Of a stretch of 50,570 nt of DNA, positions 7,394-15,836 are shown one piece after another (the stretch's first letter is position 1; each line of letters starts with the position of its first letter). The notes beneath the pieces were generated by a model, which was not told the DNA's origin, did not search any database, and saw only the letters and a program-made list of their open reading frames with translations. The stretch comes from Actinomycetes bacterium (GTDB lineage Bacteria; Actinomycetota; Thermoleophilia; Gaiellales; Gaiellaceae). The DNA lies in the NCBI GenBank assembly GCA_026708005.1, contig JAPOVR010000012.1, positions 1 to 50,570 of the forward strand. Direction: 5' to 3'. The position numbers and the translations under genes were made by a program.

Positions 7394-8704
7394 GTGGATG
7401 CACACGCGGTCGCGCCGAGCGGCGCTGACGTCGGCACACACGATCGTTTCGGCAACCCACACGCACCGGCCCTGCCCTATGCGCGCGGGCAGATCCTGAC
7501 AAGCACCGAGGACGATTTCCGCAAGCTCCGCCAGGCCTGGCGCTACCTGTCGGCGCGTATCGACGCGCACGGCCCTGAAGGCGTCTACAACTGCTCGGGC
7601 CTCGAGCACGGCCTGCCGCTCAGCGCCGACGAGCTGCCGGTGGCGAGCGACTTCGTCGCCCCCGCCCTCTACTTCGACCGGTTCCGCCAAGCCGCTCTCG
7701 AGCACATGAGCGGCACGCCCGAGCAACACGACGCAGCCCTCTTCAACCGCATCACCGGCGCGACCTACTCGACTCACCTGACACTCGTTCAGCCCGGGGA
7801 TACGGTGATCGCGGTCTCCGCGAGCTACAGCCATCCATCCGTCCTGCGTGCCGCGGCCCACGTCGGCGCGACGTTGGTGGATACGGCAGGCCTTGCCGAG
7901 TTCGAAGCCGCGCTCGATCGCGAGCACCGCGTCGCTCTTGTCGTGATCACCCGCTTGGCGGTCACGTACGAGACCATGCCCCAGACCGATCTCGAACGCG
8001 TGATCGAGCTCGCAAAGGCCCGCGACATTCCCGTCTACGTCGATGACGCAGGCGGTGCGCGCGTCGGGCCGGCGCTCTTCGATCAGCCCGGCATGCTCGA
8101 ACTCGGCGCTGATCTCGTCGCGACCGGGCTCGACAAGTACGGGACGTCAGGCCCGCGCCTCGGCGTGCTAACCGGCAAGAAGAGCCTCGTCTCGCGCATC
8201 CGCGCGCGCGGCTTTGAGATGGGGATGGAGGCCCGCCCGCTCCTCTATCCGGCGGCCTACCGCTCACTCGCCGAATCGACGCCGGAGCGCGTGCAGCAGC
8301 TGCACGCCACGTCGCGCGCCGTAGCCGGCTCGCTCCGGGAGATTCTGGGCGACCGGCTGCACGAGACTCCCGTGATCTCCGAACTGCTCGCAGATGACAT
8401 TCTCGAAATCGCCATGGAGCGGGCGGGGCTGACGAGCCCGCCCATCGTGCCGTTCGAGGCGAGCGCGGTGCTCGCGCTGCTGCTCGTTCGCGACTATGGC
8501 GTCCTCAGCGTGCACCTGGTCGGAGTCCCGCCGGGCACCGCGGCGCTCATGTTCAAGTTCATCTCGCCCGAGGCACTCGAGCGCTTTGGCGGGCCGGATG
8601 CCTTCGCGCGGGCCGTCGACGACTGTTTGAACAAACTTGCCGAGCTCGTGGACAATCCGTCCGCCGTAAGCGAGTTCCTGTTCGGCCGCGAGGTGGCCTC
8701 GTGA
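7394..8704 (+). CDS. PLP-dependent fold-type I enzyme, SelA-like
   Basis: The 436-residue protein resembles the SelA/aminotransferase class V superfamily. The cofactor-binding aspartate lies in VYVDDAGGARVGP (D217/D218) and the Schiff-base lysine is K248 in ATGLDKYGTSGPRLG. A cofactor-phosphate loop is likely at TGATYSTH (121-128). Relatives include selenocysteine synthase and D-glucosaminate-6-phosphate ammonia-lyase, so lyase or elimination chemistry on an amino acid is plausible; the substrate is unknown. No selenocysteine machinery is visible nearby, so a SelA role is unlikely. GTG start with a strong Shine-Dalgarno. It overlaps the next gene by four bases (GTGA), marking the start of a three-gene operon. 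Confidence 0.8.
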   Translation: MDAHAVAPSGADVGTHDRFGNPHAPALPYARGQILTSTEDDFRKLRQAWRYLSARIDAHGPEGVYNCSGLEHGLPLSADELPVASDFVAPALYFDRFRQAALEHMSGTPEQHDAALFNRITGATYSTHLTLVQPGDTVIAVSASYSHPSVLRAAAHVGATLVDTAGLAEFEAALDREHRVALVVITRLAVTYETMPQTDLERVIELAKARDIPVYVDDAGGARVGPALFDQPGMLELGADLVATGLDKYGTSGPRLGVLTGKKSLVSRIRARGFEMGMEARPLLYPAAYRSLAESTPERVQQLHATSRAVAGSLREILGDRLHETPVISELLADDILEIAMERAGLTSPPIVPFEASAVLALLLVRDYGVLSVHLVGVPPGTAALMFKFISPEALERFGGPDAFARAVDDCLNKLAELVDNPSAVSEFLFGREVAS

Positions 8705-9384
8705 TCACCATCCACGGGAAAGAGGTTCCGACCGAGCTGCACGAGATCGCCGATCCCGCGACAACCGCCCTCTGCATCATCGATATGCAGAACGACTGCT
8801 GCTTGCCCGGCGGCAGCGCTCACGAGGCCGGTGCGGACATGTCGATGTACGAAGCGACCATCCCGCGCATCGCCGCCTTCGCCCGCACGTGCCGCGAGGT
8901 TGGCGTGCCGGTGATCAACGTGCGCATCCTGACGCTGCCAGACGGCAAGAGTGACTCAGCGGCATGGCTCAGGCTCCGGCTGCGCGCCAACAAGAGCTAC
9001 AGCCCCGAGAACGAGGGCGCGTGGAGCTTCACCGTAGAGGGAACCTGGGGCGCGGAGTTCGTGCCTGCGCTCTCGCCCGAGCCAGGCGACTTCCTCGTGA
9101 CGAAGTTCCGCTCGAGCGCCTTCCACAACACCGACCTCGACCTGATCCTGCGATCGAACGGCATCCAGACGGTGCTCGTCGCCGGCTGCACGACCGAGGG
9201 CTGCGTCGAGTCGACGGTGCGAGATCTCTGCTTCTACGACTACTTCGGCGTCGTGCTTTCCGACTGCGTCGGCAGCGATGTCCCAGCGCTCCACGAGGCC
9301 TCGATGCTCGTGATGAGCGCCTACCGAGCCGACATTGCTGCGTCGAGCGAGGTCGCGCGGGCGTGGGAAGCCACCACCCGGTAG
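8701..9384 (+). CDS. Cysteine hydrolase, isochorismatase-like family
   Basis: This 227-residue protein shows the isochorismatase-like triad: D28 (LCIIDMQND), K135 (FLVTKFRSSAF) and C168 (AGCTTEGCVESTVRD). The cis-peptide region preceding the nucleophilic cysteine is also recognisable. Members hydrolyse C-N bonds in nicotinamide, ureidoacrylate, biuret, N-carbamoylsarcosine and similar amides. Together with the allantoinase-like neighbour this points to breakdown of a ureido or cyclic amide compound, which is an inference. It starts at GTG overlapping the PLP gene and is followed after 32 nt by the third gene. Confidence 0.88.
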   Translation: MITIHGKEVPTELHEIADPATTALCIIDMQNDCCLPGGSAHEAGADMSMYEATIPRIAAFARTCREVGVPVINVRILTLPDGKSDSAAWLRLRLRANKSYSPENEGAWSFTVEGTWGAEFVPALSPEPGDFLVTKFRSSAFHNTDLDLILRSNGIQTVLVAGCTTEGCVESTVRDLCFYDYFGVVLSDCVGSDVPALHEASMLVMSAYRADIAASSEVARAWEATTR

Positions 9385-9416
9385 AGCACATCGCCCCCCC
9401 CGAGAAAGGAGGACCC

Positions 9417-10361
9417 GTGAACACCCAGTTCTTCGCGCGGGAGGATCGCCCCGCCGACGGGCCACCCCGCGAGCTCGTCGGCTACGGCCCGAACCCGCCG
9501 GTCGTGCGCTGGCCTGGCGATGCACGGGTCGCTGTCCAGATCGTCGTCAACTACGAGGAGGGCTCGGAGAAGACCTTCCCGATGGGCGACGAGACAAACG
9601 ACATCCTGCACGAGATCCCATTCGCCCTGGACGGCTACCGCGACCTCGCGGTGGAGTCGGTCTATGAGTACGGCTCGCGGGCCGGCATCTGGCGCCTCTT
9701 TCGCGTCTTCGGCAACGCGGGCATTCCCGTGACGTTCTTTGCGGCGGCAGTCGCCCTCGAGCGGAATCTGGACGTCGCAGCACGGCTCGCGGGCCGCGGT
9801 GACGAGCCCGCCGCACACGGGTACCGGTGGTCGAATGGCTATGAGATGACCCGGAACGAAGAGCGCGAGGCAATCCGGCTTGCAGTGGAGTCGATCGAGC
9901 GCACGACCGGCACGCGGCCGCTCGGGTGGTACTCACGCGAGATGAGCGTCAATACCCGCGAGCTCGTCGTCGAGGAGGGCGGCTTCGTCTACGACTCAGA
10001 GTGCTACAGCGATGATCTGCCCTACTGGACGCGCGTCGGCGGCGGGGCCCATCTGGTCGTCCCGTACTCGCTCGTCGTGAACGATGCCCGCTTCGTCCTC
10101 GCGCAGGGCTACGGCAGCCCCGACCACTTCTTCGAGTATGCGAAGGCGACTCTCGACAGGCTTCGCAACGACGGGGACGACTGCGCGCGCATGATGTCGG
10201 TCGGTCTTCACCCGCGGTTCAGCGGCAACCCCGCGCGCGCTGATTCGCTTGCCCGGTTCATCGACTATGGGCAGCAGTTCGACGACGTCTGGTTCGCGCG
10301 GAGGATCGACATCGCCGAATCCTTCGCTTCACAGTACCCGGCCAACAGCGCGCTGTCGTAG
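9417..10361 (+). CDS. Polysaccharide-deacetylase-family hydrolase, PuuE allantoinase-like
   Basis: The 314-residue product matches the NodB-fold subgroup of PuuE-type allantoinases. Marks include RELVGYGPNPPVVRWPGDAR at the N-terminus, VVNYEEGSE, ESVYEYGSRAGIWRLFRVF, HGYRWSNGYEM, GWYSREMSVNTRELV, YDSECYSDDLPYW and MMSVGLHPRFSG. PuuE hydrolyses allantoin to allantoate without the amidohydrolase fold. The frame is open far upstream, but the family-like part starts at a GTG preceded by AGAAAGGAGGA (9403-9413), which fixes the start. As no other purine-catabolism gene is seen, a different cyclic ureide may be the substrate. Last gene of the three-gene operon. Confidence 0.82.
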   Translation: MNTQFFAREDRPADGPPRELVGYGPNPPVVRWPGDARVAVQIVVNYEEGSEKTFPMGDETNDILHEIPFALDGYRDLAVESVYEYGSRAGIWRLFRVFGNAGIPVTFFAAAVALERNLDVAARLAGRGDEPAAHGYRWSNGYEMTRNEEREAIRLAVESIERTTGTRPLGWYSREMSVNTRELVVEEGGFVYDSECYSDDLPYWTRVGGGAHLVVPYSLVVNDARFVLAQGYGSPDHFFEYAKATLDRLRNDGDDCARMMSVGLHPRFSGNPARADSLARFIDYGQQFDDVWFARRIDIAESFASQYPANSALS

Positions 10362-10504
10362 ACGTGCAAAGTGGCCCGCCTTGGTCGCCCTGCGGTGACC
10401 GTGGCGAGCGCCTCCGAGACGAGCTCCCCCTGCGAGACCACACGTCGAGCGCCCAGACCGCGCTCGCACGCTGGCCGCTGCGGCCTTGTGGAAGCAGGGT
10501 TCAG

Positions 10505-10540
10505 GGCTCCGTGAGCGAATCTGGCTCCGTGAGCGAATCT
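10505..10540. repeat. 18-bp exact tandem duplication
   Basis: GGCTCCGTGAGCGAATCT is present twice in direct succession (10505-10522, 10523-10540) in the 255-nt spacer before the small gene at 10617. The rest of that spacer shows nothing recognisable. Confidence 0.85.
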
Positions 10541-10616
10541 GAAACATCTTCTGATGACTTCTTGGCTTCAGCAGTGGCTATGACGATCTGACGACGAGCG
10601 TGAAAGAAGACGACAG

Positions 10617-10829
10617 GTGAGCACTCTCGACATCGAACAGCAGCTACGGCAGCTTGAGACCGACGAGGAGCGCGTGTTGCAGTGGCGCCGTGATGCGCTC
10701 GAGCAGGCCGGGTACCCAAGCCGGCTTGCGCTCAAGCTCGCCCTGCGCACCGAGGTCGACCTCCACTTGGCCTCCGAACTTCTCAGGCGCGGCTGCCCGG
10801 CCGACACCGCCGTTCAGATCTTGCTGTAG
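10617..10829 (+). CDS. Small conserved actinobacterial protein of unknown function
   Basis: The 70-residue product is a believable helical protein. An acidic N-terminal helix (DIEQQLRQLETDEERVLQWR) is followed by EQAGYPSRLALKLALRTEVD, and then LHLASELLRRGCPADTAVQILL. I have seen similar short proteins in Thermoleophilia, always unannotated. The pattern of two short amphipathic helices ending in a hydrophobic LL suggests a protein-interaction module. The start is GTG, preceded by GACGACA, which is a weak ribosome-binding site. It stands alone between the allantoinase-like operon and a repeat-filled spacer. No function is assigned. Confidence 0.7.
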   Translation: MSTLDIEQQLRQLETDEERVLQWRRDALEQAGYPSRLALKLALRTEVDLHLASELLRRGCPADTAVQILL

Positions 10830-10859
10830 CACCGAGCTCCTGCTCTCGGCGGGAACCCC

Positions 10860-10965
10860 GACCAGGTTGTCCCACCCCGTCGCTTCAGGTCGCTGAAGCA
10901 ACGGCGTACGGCCCGACGGTGTGTGCTCCACCGACCAGGCTGTTCCGTCCCGTCGCTTCAGGCCG
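10860..10965. repeat. 73-bp tandem duplication with internal hairpin
   Basis: The word GACCAGG..GT..C.CCCCGTCGCTTCAGG begins at 10860 and again at 10933, a 73-bp period. The first unit contains GCTTCAG (10882-10888) and CTGAAGC (10893-10899), a perfect 7-bp stem with a 4-nt loop, about 50 nt after the stop of the small gene; it could terminate that transcript. The spacer runs from 10830 to 11526 and has no gene. Confidence 0.65.
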
Positions 10966-11265
10966 CCGCCGCGGCACGGCCTGCCGGCCGGCGGAGGCGT
11001 CTAGCTGTCGCGGATTGCGAAGCTCGACAGAAGCTCCGGCGGCTGGCGGACGGTGAGCAGCAACCAAGAGCTCAGGCGAGAGCCCAGACGAGGCTGCACG
11101 GTGCGACGGGCTGCACCAGGCAGGCGAGTGGTCGGAGACACGCTGGGCTCGACAGCGCAGAGCTCGCGAGGGTGAACTTGCGAGAAGTGGCTGGGTGGGA
11201 CCCAAGGCCGGAACAGGCTGCCGTTGCCAGGCGAAGCCACCACTCCGCCGGAAAGAGCCGCCCGG

Positions 11266-11364
11266 CCCCCACCTACCACCCGGGGGAGGGTAGCCGACAA
11301 GAGCGCACGGCTTTGGCACGATCTTTCAAAGAAGCGTCGCGGAACTGTGCCAACTCTGCGCGGC
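11266..11364 (+). repeat. Dispersed element family 1, copy 1
   Basis: Landmarks in order: CCCACCTACCACCCGGGGGAGGG, TAGCC (11291-11295), exactly 35 nt, GAAGCGTC (11331-11338), then ACTGTGCCAACTCTGCGCGGC. The same order occurs at 21.7, 26.7, 34.4, 39.3, 44.0 and 50.0 kb. This copy lies between a small + strand gene and the + strand GST gene. Confidence 0.85.
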
Positions 11365-11526
11365 TGTGCTGCGCAGCTCCCCTCCGCTCGCCGCGCCCGC
11401 CATGAGCTGCCGGGCCTCGGCTCACCCGCACCCAAGGGCTGAGCCGCGCCATTCTGCCCTCCAAGCAGCCCAGCCGGTACGTGACGCTTCTGGCATCAGC
11501 TTCGGCCGATCATCTAAGGTGCTGCT

Positions 11527-12141
11527 ATGCACGTCTACCATGTCCCGGGAACCCGGTCGGACCGCGTGGTGTGGGCACTCGAGGAGCTTGGTGATCCCTA
11601 CGAGGTCACCGTGCTCAAGGGTGAGGACCGCGAGACGCCGGAGCACCTCCAGCGACACCCGTTGGGCCGCGTGCCGGTCGTCAGCGACAACGAGGGCTAT
11701 CTCTTCGAGTCGGCTGGGCTCTGCCTCCACCTCGCCGACCTCCACCCCGAGGCAAGTCTGGCTCCAGCCGCCGGAACACACGAACGCGCACTGCTCTACC
11801 AGTGGCTGTTCTTCGCGATGACCGAGGTCGAGCCTCCGCTCGTGGACATCTATGTGCAGGAGCAGCTGAGCGACGAGCCCGACGATGAGCTCGTTGCCGC
11901 CGCGAGAGCTCGATTCGACACAGTGGCGAATGTCATCGAGCGCGAGCTTGCTGAGCGCGACTACCTGCTACCGAGCGGCTTCTCGGTGGCGGATATCGTC
12001 ATGGGCAAAGTCGTCGACTTTGCCATCGGGATGGGGCTAGCAGCGGGCCTCGTCAATCTCGCCGCCTACCAGAAGCGCCTTCACGCGCGACCGGCGTTCG
12101 CCCGCATCTCGGCAGCCGGTACGACCACCGCCGAGACGTAG
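11527..12141 (+). CDS. Glutathione S-transferase-like protein
   Basis: The 204-residue protein has an N-terminal thioredoxin-like GST domain (MHVYHVPGTRSDRVVWALEELG, then the cis-proline segment LGRVPVVSDNEGYLFESAGLCLHLAD at about 46-71) and a C-terminal all-helical domain ending in FSVADIVMGKVVDFA, the GST N-capping region. GSTs conjugate or reduce with glutathione; most actinobacteria make mycothiol or ergothioneine instead, so the thiol used here is open. A serine or tyrosine near residue 4-11 could be catalytic. Single gene; an AAGGTG sequence before the ATG is a plausible ribosome-binding site. Confidence 0.85.
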   Translation: MHVYHVPGTRSDRVVWALEELGDPYEVTVLKGEDRETPEHLQRHPLGRVPVVSDNEGYLFESAGLCLHLADLHPEASLAPAAGTHERALLYQWLFFAMTEVEPPLVDIYVQEQLSDEPDDELVAAARARFDTVANVIERELAERDYLLPSGFSVADIVMGKVVDFAIGMGLAAGLVNLAAYQKRLHARPAFARISAAGTTTAET

Positions 12142-12202
12142 GTCACCCAGCCGTCGGGTCGCGACGTCGAGCTTCTCGCTTCACAGGTCGCCCTGGGCGG
12201 AA

Positions 12203-13009
12203 ATGCGGCTGGTGCCCGGCTCGACAGACAAGCCGCTTGGTGGCGCGCTGGCCACAGGAGCGCGTGGCATCGATCATCTAGCCTCCACCGGCGTGGAGGA
12301 GGCGCTCCTTTGTTGGTTCGCACAGACCGGACGCGACCTGCCGTGGCGGAGAACCCGCGATCCGTACGCCATCCTCGTCTCGGAAGTAATGCTGCAGCAG
12401 ACACAGGTCGGCCGCGTCGTGCCGCGCTTCATCACGTGGCTCGAGCGATGGCCGACCGTGGAGTCGCTGGCCGCTGCATCTCCTGCCGACGTTATTCGAG
12501 CCTGGCAGGGGCTTGGCTACAACCGGCGGGCCGTGAACCTCCACCGCGCCGCAGAACGTATCGCGCGCGAGGGGTGGCCGGATGACCTCACACATCTGCC
12601 CGGCGTCGGCCGGTACACCGCCGACGCCATCGCCCGCTTCGCGTTTAGCGCCCCCGTGCTCCCGCAAGACACGAACGTCCGGCGGGTTCAGGAGCGAACC
12701 CGCGCCGAGTTTGGGCCGGCCAGCGCAGCAGCCCTGATGGACCTCGGCGCCACGATCTGCCTTGCACGCGTGCCGCGCTGCGGGCGGTGTCCTCTGGCCT
12801 TCGGCTGTCCGTCGCGAGGACACCGGTTCGAGCCGCTGCGAAGGCAAGGGCGGTTCCAAGGGTCGTTCCGCCAGCGTCGCGCGCTCCTTCTCCGCGAGAT
12901 CGCCGAGCGCCCACGCGGGGTCAATGAGCTCGACGAGCAGATCGTCTCAGCGCTCGAGAAAGACGGCCTGGTCGCCGTCGAGCACGGGATCGTCCGGCTG
13001 CCCACGTGA
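12203..13009 (+). CDS. mutY: A/G-specific adenine DNA glycosylase
   Basis: Helix-hairpin-helix GPD glycosylase with a 4Fe-4S cluster. The HhH is LPGVGRYTADAIARFAF, followed by the catalytic aspartate in LPQDTNVRRV. The cluster motif C-X6-C-X2-C-X5-C is complete in CLARVPRCGRCPLAFGC. Near the N-terminus, PWRRTRDPYAILVSEVMLQQTQV is the MutY adenine-pocket signature. It removes adenine opposite 8-oxoguanine. The C-terminal NUDIX-like domain of E. coli MutY is missing, as in many actinobacterial versions. The start is uncertain: ATG at 12203 adds a non-conserved leader, while GTG at 12293 begins right before EEALLCWFAQTGR. Confidence 0.9.
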   Translation: MRLVPGSTDKPLGGALATGARGIDHLASTGVEEALLCWFAQTGRDLPWRRTRDPYAILVSEVMLQQTQVGRVVPRFITWLERWPTVESLAAASPADVIRAWQGLGYNRRAVNLHRAAERIAREGWPDDLTHLPGVGRYTADAIARFAFSAPVLPQDTNVRRVQERTRAEFGPASAAALMDLGATICLARVPRCGRCPLAFGCPSRGHRFEPLRRQGRFQGSFRQRRALLLREIAERPRGVNELDEQIVSALEKDGLVAVEHGIVRLPT

Positions 13010-13058
13010 CGTGCACCACAGGGCCGGTTGGGCAGCTGACTCCACCTCGATCAGCAAC

Positions 13059-14289
13059 CTAGATCGTCTCGAGCTCGTCGCGCGGCGCCGCGCTGCCGGC
13101 AACGAGGCGCCCGCCCTGGTAGACACGCTCGAGCCGGCCGCAATCCTGCAGGACACGGATGTCGTCCAGCGGCTGGCCGTTGACAACGAGAACATCACCG
13201 AGCTTGCCGGATACGAGCTCACCGGCGTTGTCGAGGCCGATAGCGCGTGCTCCGTTCGCGGTGGCAGCAACGAGCGCCTGCATCGGCGTGAAGCCTGTCT
13301 TCACCATCAACTCGAGCTCGACCGCGATCACCGACTGTGGATTGAAGCTGTGTCCCGAGTCGCTGCCGACACTCACAGGGATTCCAGTCTCGAGCGCGAG
13401 CTTGACGCTCTCGATGTGCGCATCGAGGTCTCCCTTGAACTTCTCGACGACCCAGACGGGCACGCCGACATCGGGACCCTTGTGGACGTAGAGGTAGAGG
13501 ACCGAGATCGTCGGCACGAGCAGCGTGCCGGCCTCCTTCATCAGCGCTGCGCCTTCCTCGTCGAGAAACGACCCATGCTCAACGGTGTCGACCCCGGCCC
13601 GGACAGCGTTCTTGATCCCTTCCGTGGCCTGTGCATGACACGCCACGCGCACGCCGTTGCGATGGGCCTCGCCGACAAGCGATCGCCATCTCCTCTCGGC
13701 TCATCGTCTGCTTCCGGGACGCCGAGTACGGGCTGATCCCGGTGCCGCTCGCCTCGATCTTGGTGTTGTCGACGCCGTACTTGATCTGCTGGCGAACAGC
13801 CTTGAGGACATCCATCGGCCCGTCTGCGACTTGGCCGAGGCTCGTCCGATTCTCGACCCAGTCACCGTAGGCATCAGCCAGCCCACCCGTCGAGGAGATG
13901 ATCCGCCCGCCGGCCTTGAGCCTGGGCGCCATCAGCACCCCTGCCTCAGGAAGATCACGGATCGCCACGGCGATCAGCCCGCGCGTGCCTGTATCGCGCG
14001 CCGCTGTGAAACCGACCTCGAGCAGCGTCTGAGCGTTCCGGGCCGCAAGCAGCGTGGTGTGCTCGATCGGGCGCCGCAGATCGTAGTCCCCCCAGCAGGT
14101 GACGTCCTGGTAGGCGCCATGGAAGTGGCAGTCGATCATCCCCGGCATAACGGTACGTTCGCTGACGTCGACAACCCTGCACTCAGCCGGTGGCCGCACC
14201 TTGTCGACGCGGTCAACCGCACTAATGCGCCCGCCCTTGATGGGGATGCTTGCCCGCTCGAGCGGCTCGCGACCGGTTCCATCGATCAC
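13059..14289 (-). pseudogene. Amidohydrolase (imidazolonepropionase/prolidase-like) split by a frameshift
   Basis: Two overlapping frames encode the halves of one metal-dependent amidohydrolase. The upstream half (14289-about 13680) has VMPGMIDCHFHG (the HxH metal motif), AARDTG and KIEASGTG. The downstream half has RVACHAQATEGIKNAV, TVEHGSFLDEEG and VGSDSGHS, the remaining metal ligands. The frames meet near 13676-13680: IAIAC in one frame and VGEAHRNGVRVACHA in the other give a continuous protein if one base is removed (or two added). The N-terminus is also odd, since LLLQNGSVIDGTG is preceded by a TGA in frame and lacks a normal start codon upstream of the GTG at 14289. It may be a young pseudogene or a sequencing error. 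Confidence 0.8.
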
Positions 14290-14452
14290 AGAGCCGTTCT
14301 GGAGAAGCAGGGAGGTCGCGCCGATAGGTTTTCACCAAAACGGCTTACACGCAACGGCGAGATGGACAGACGAACTCTCGCTGCTGACCCTACACCCGGG
14401 CTGCCGACCGCGCTCATGCTCGCACAGGCAAGGCATGCGGTCTGGGCCGCCG

Positions 14453-14474
14453 CTACCCTCTAGCTACCCTCTAT
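14453..14474. repeat. 11-bp near-exact tandem duplication before the M20 gene
   Basis: CTACCCTCTAG (14453-14463) is followed directly by CTACCCTCTAT (14464-14474), abutting the GTG start of the peptidase gene. The two copies differ only in the last base. Confidence 0.8.
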
Positions 14475-15704
14475 GTGGGTGGTGACCGGGTGGTAACGGA
14501 GTTCGTGCGCAAGGAAGCGCGGCGCGTCGCAACCGCAGCTGACGAGAACATCGATGCCCTGCTGGCCGACCTCGAAGCGTGGGTCAATCTCGACACCCCT
14601 GCCTTGGGCATCGAGCAGGTCGACTTGCTTGCAGAGCAGCTCGCGCAGAGACTCGACGAGTACGGGCTGAAGCCCGAGCTCGTGGCCGTCCCTGAGCGTG
14701 GGCAGTACGTGCATGCGAGGCTGCAAGGATCGGGCGAGGGCCGGATCGCCCTGCTGTGCCATCACGACACCGTCTTCCCGATAGGTACGGCCAGCCGGCG
14801 GCGCTTTCGCCAGGATGGAGACCGCGCCTACGGCCCAGGCGTCGCCGACATGAAGGGCGGGATCGCAATTGCCGCGCACGCTGCCCGATATCTGGCAGCA
14901 GGGCCGCGGCCGTTTGGCTGCGTTGAGATCGTCTCGGCCTCCGATGAGGAGAGCCGGCCCCAGATACTCCGCACCATCGATCGGCTCGAGGGCTTCGATG
15001 CGGTCCTGTGCATGGAGTGCGGTCGCGAGGACGGCTCGATCGTGTCGGCACGAAAGGGCGCCCGATGGTTTCGGATCCATGCTTCCGGTCGGAGCGCGCA
15101 TGCCGGCGTCGACCCCGACTCAGGTCACAATGCCGTCGAGGCCCTCTGTCGCGAGGCTGTGCGACTCGCGGAGCTCCACCACGTGCGCGAGGGCCTCACC
15201 TTCCAGGTGACAGGGCTCGTCGGCAAGAACGGCACGAACGGCATCAACACCGTGCCTGCTGAAGCGTTCCTGACGGGGGACATCCGAGCCGCGACGAGCG
15301 ACGACCTCGACTGGGCAATGAGCCGCGTCGAAGCGTGGGGCAGCCACAATGGCATTAGCTTTCGGTCACAGGACCTCGGCGGACCGCCACCGCTTGTGCG
15401 GACGCCTGCCGTCGGCACGCTGGCACGCACCGCGATCGCGCTCGGCGCCGAGCTCGGACACGAGTTCGGCGAGACGTCGACGGGTGGCATCTCCGATGGC
15501 TCGTGGACGGCCTGGTGTGGAATACCGACGCTCGACGGCCTTGGGCCGGTTGGGGGACGAGACCACACGCCGGCCGAGTACGTGGAGCTGGCTTCCTTCG
15601 CTCCGCGCTGCGGCGTGGTCGCAGGCCTTGTGGCCGCCGTCGGTGGTGGCCTCCTTGCAGCCAACGGAGCACAGGAGCACCCGCTGTCGGCTGCCCAAGA
15701 ATGA
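14475..15704 (+). CDS. M20-family metallopeptidase (carboxypeptidase G2-like)
   Basis: The 409-residue protein has the M20 di-zinc centre: LCHHDTVFP (first histidine and catalytic aspartate), PGVADMKGG (bridging aspartate), SASDEESRP (general-base and zinc glutamates), with a C-terminal histidine in GGRDHTPAE. The central lid/dimerisation domain spans roughly 190-305 (KGARWFRIHASGRSAHAGVDP). Such enzymes cleave C-terminal glutamate, small peptides or acylated amino acids; specificity is unknown. The start could be GTG 14475 or GTG 14490. It is divergent from the broken amidohydrolase. A hairpin-bearing repeat follows its stop. Confidence 0.88.
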   Translation: MGGDRVVTEFVRKEARRVATAADENIDALLADLEAWVNLDTPALGIEQVDLLAEQLAQRLDEYGLKPELVAVPERGQYVHARLQGSGEGRIALLCHHDTVFPIGTASRRRFRQDGDRAYGPGVADMKGGIAIAAHAARYLAAGPRPFGCVEIVSASDEESRPQILRTIDRLEGFDAVLCMECGREDGSIVSARKGARWFRIHASGRSAHAGVDPDSGHNAVEALCREAVRLAELHHVREGLTFQVTGLVGKNGTNGINTVPAEAFLTGDIRAATSDDLDWAMSRVEAWGSHNGISFRSQDLGGPPPLVRTPAVGTLARTAIALGAELGHEFGETSTGGISDGSWTAWCGIPTLDGLGPVGGRDHTPAEYVELASFAPRCGVVAGLVAAVGGGLLAANGAQEHPLSAAQE

Positions 15705-15716
15705 CCCGCCCGCTCG

Positions 15717-15836
15717 GGACATGTCCCTGTGCAGGGACGGGGCCACCCCGGACCACCACCCGCTTTCGAGCCTAGCCGCGAGATCGCGCCGCGTGTTGCG
15801 CGAGCTCTGCCAGGTCTGGGACGGAAGTGTCAAGAG
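15717..15836 (+). repeat. Dispersed repeat family 2, copy 2 (hairpin-bearing)
   Basis: This aligns with 7153-7271 over its whole length. GTCCCTG (15723-15729) pairs with CAGGGAC (15732-15738) in the same place where the first copy has GTCCCTT/AAGGGGC. It lies 13 nt after the peptidase stop, in the 237-nt spacer facing ispF, so it could end transcription from both sides. Confidence 0.7.

Noticed and set aside
7394-8704. Selenocysteine synthase (SelA) assignment
   Set aside because: The sequence is only superfamily-level similar, and no selB, selD or selC is nearby; the operon partners point to catabolism.
8964-9416. N-terminal extension of the allantoinase-like frame
   Set aside because: It overlaps the cysteine hydrolase in another frame. 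A strong Shine-Dalgarno and the family start fix the GTG at 9417.
10860-10965. tRNA-like units, suggested by the 69-74-bp array period
   Set aside because: No T-loop GTTCRAAT, anticodon arm or acceptor stem can be folded in the units.
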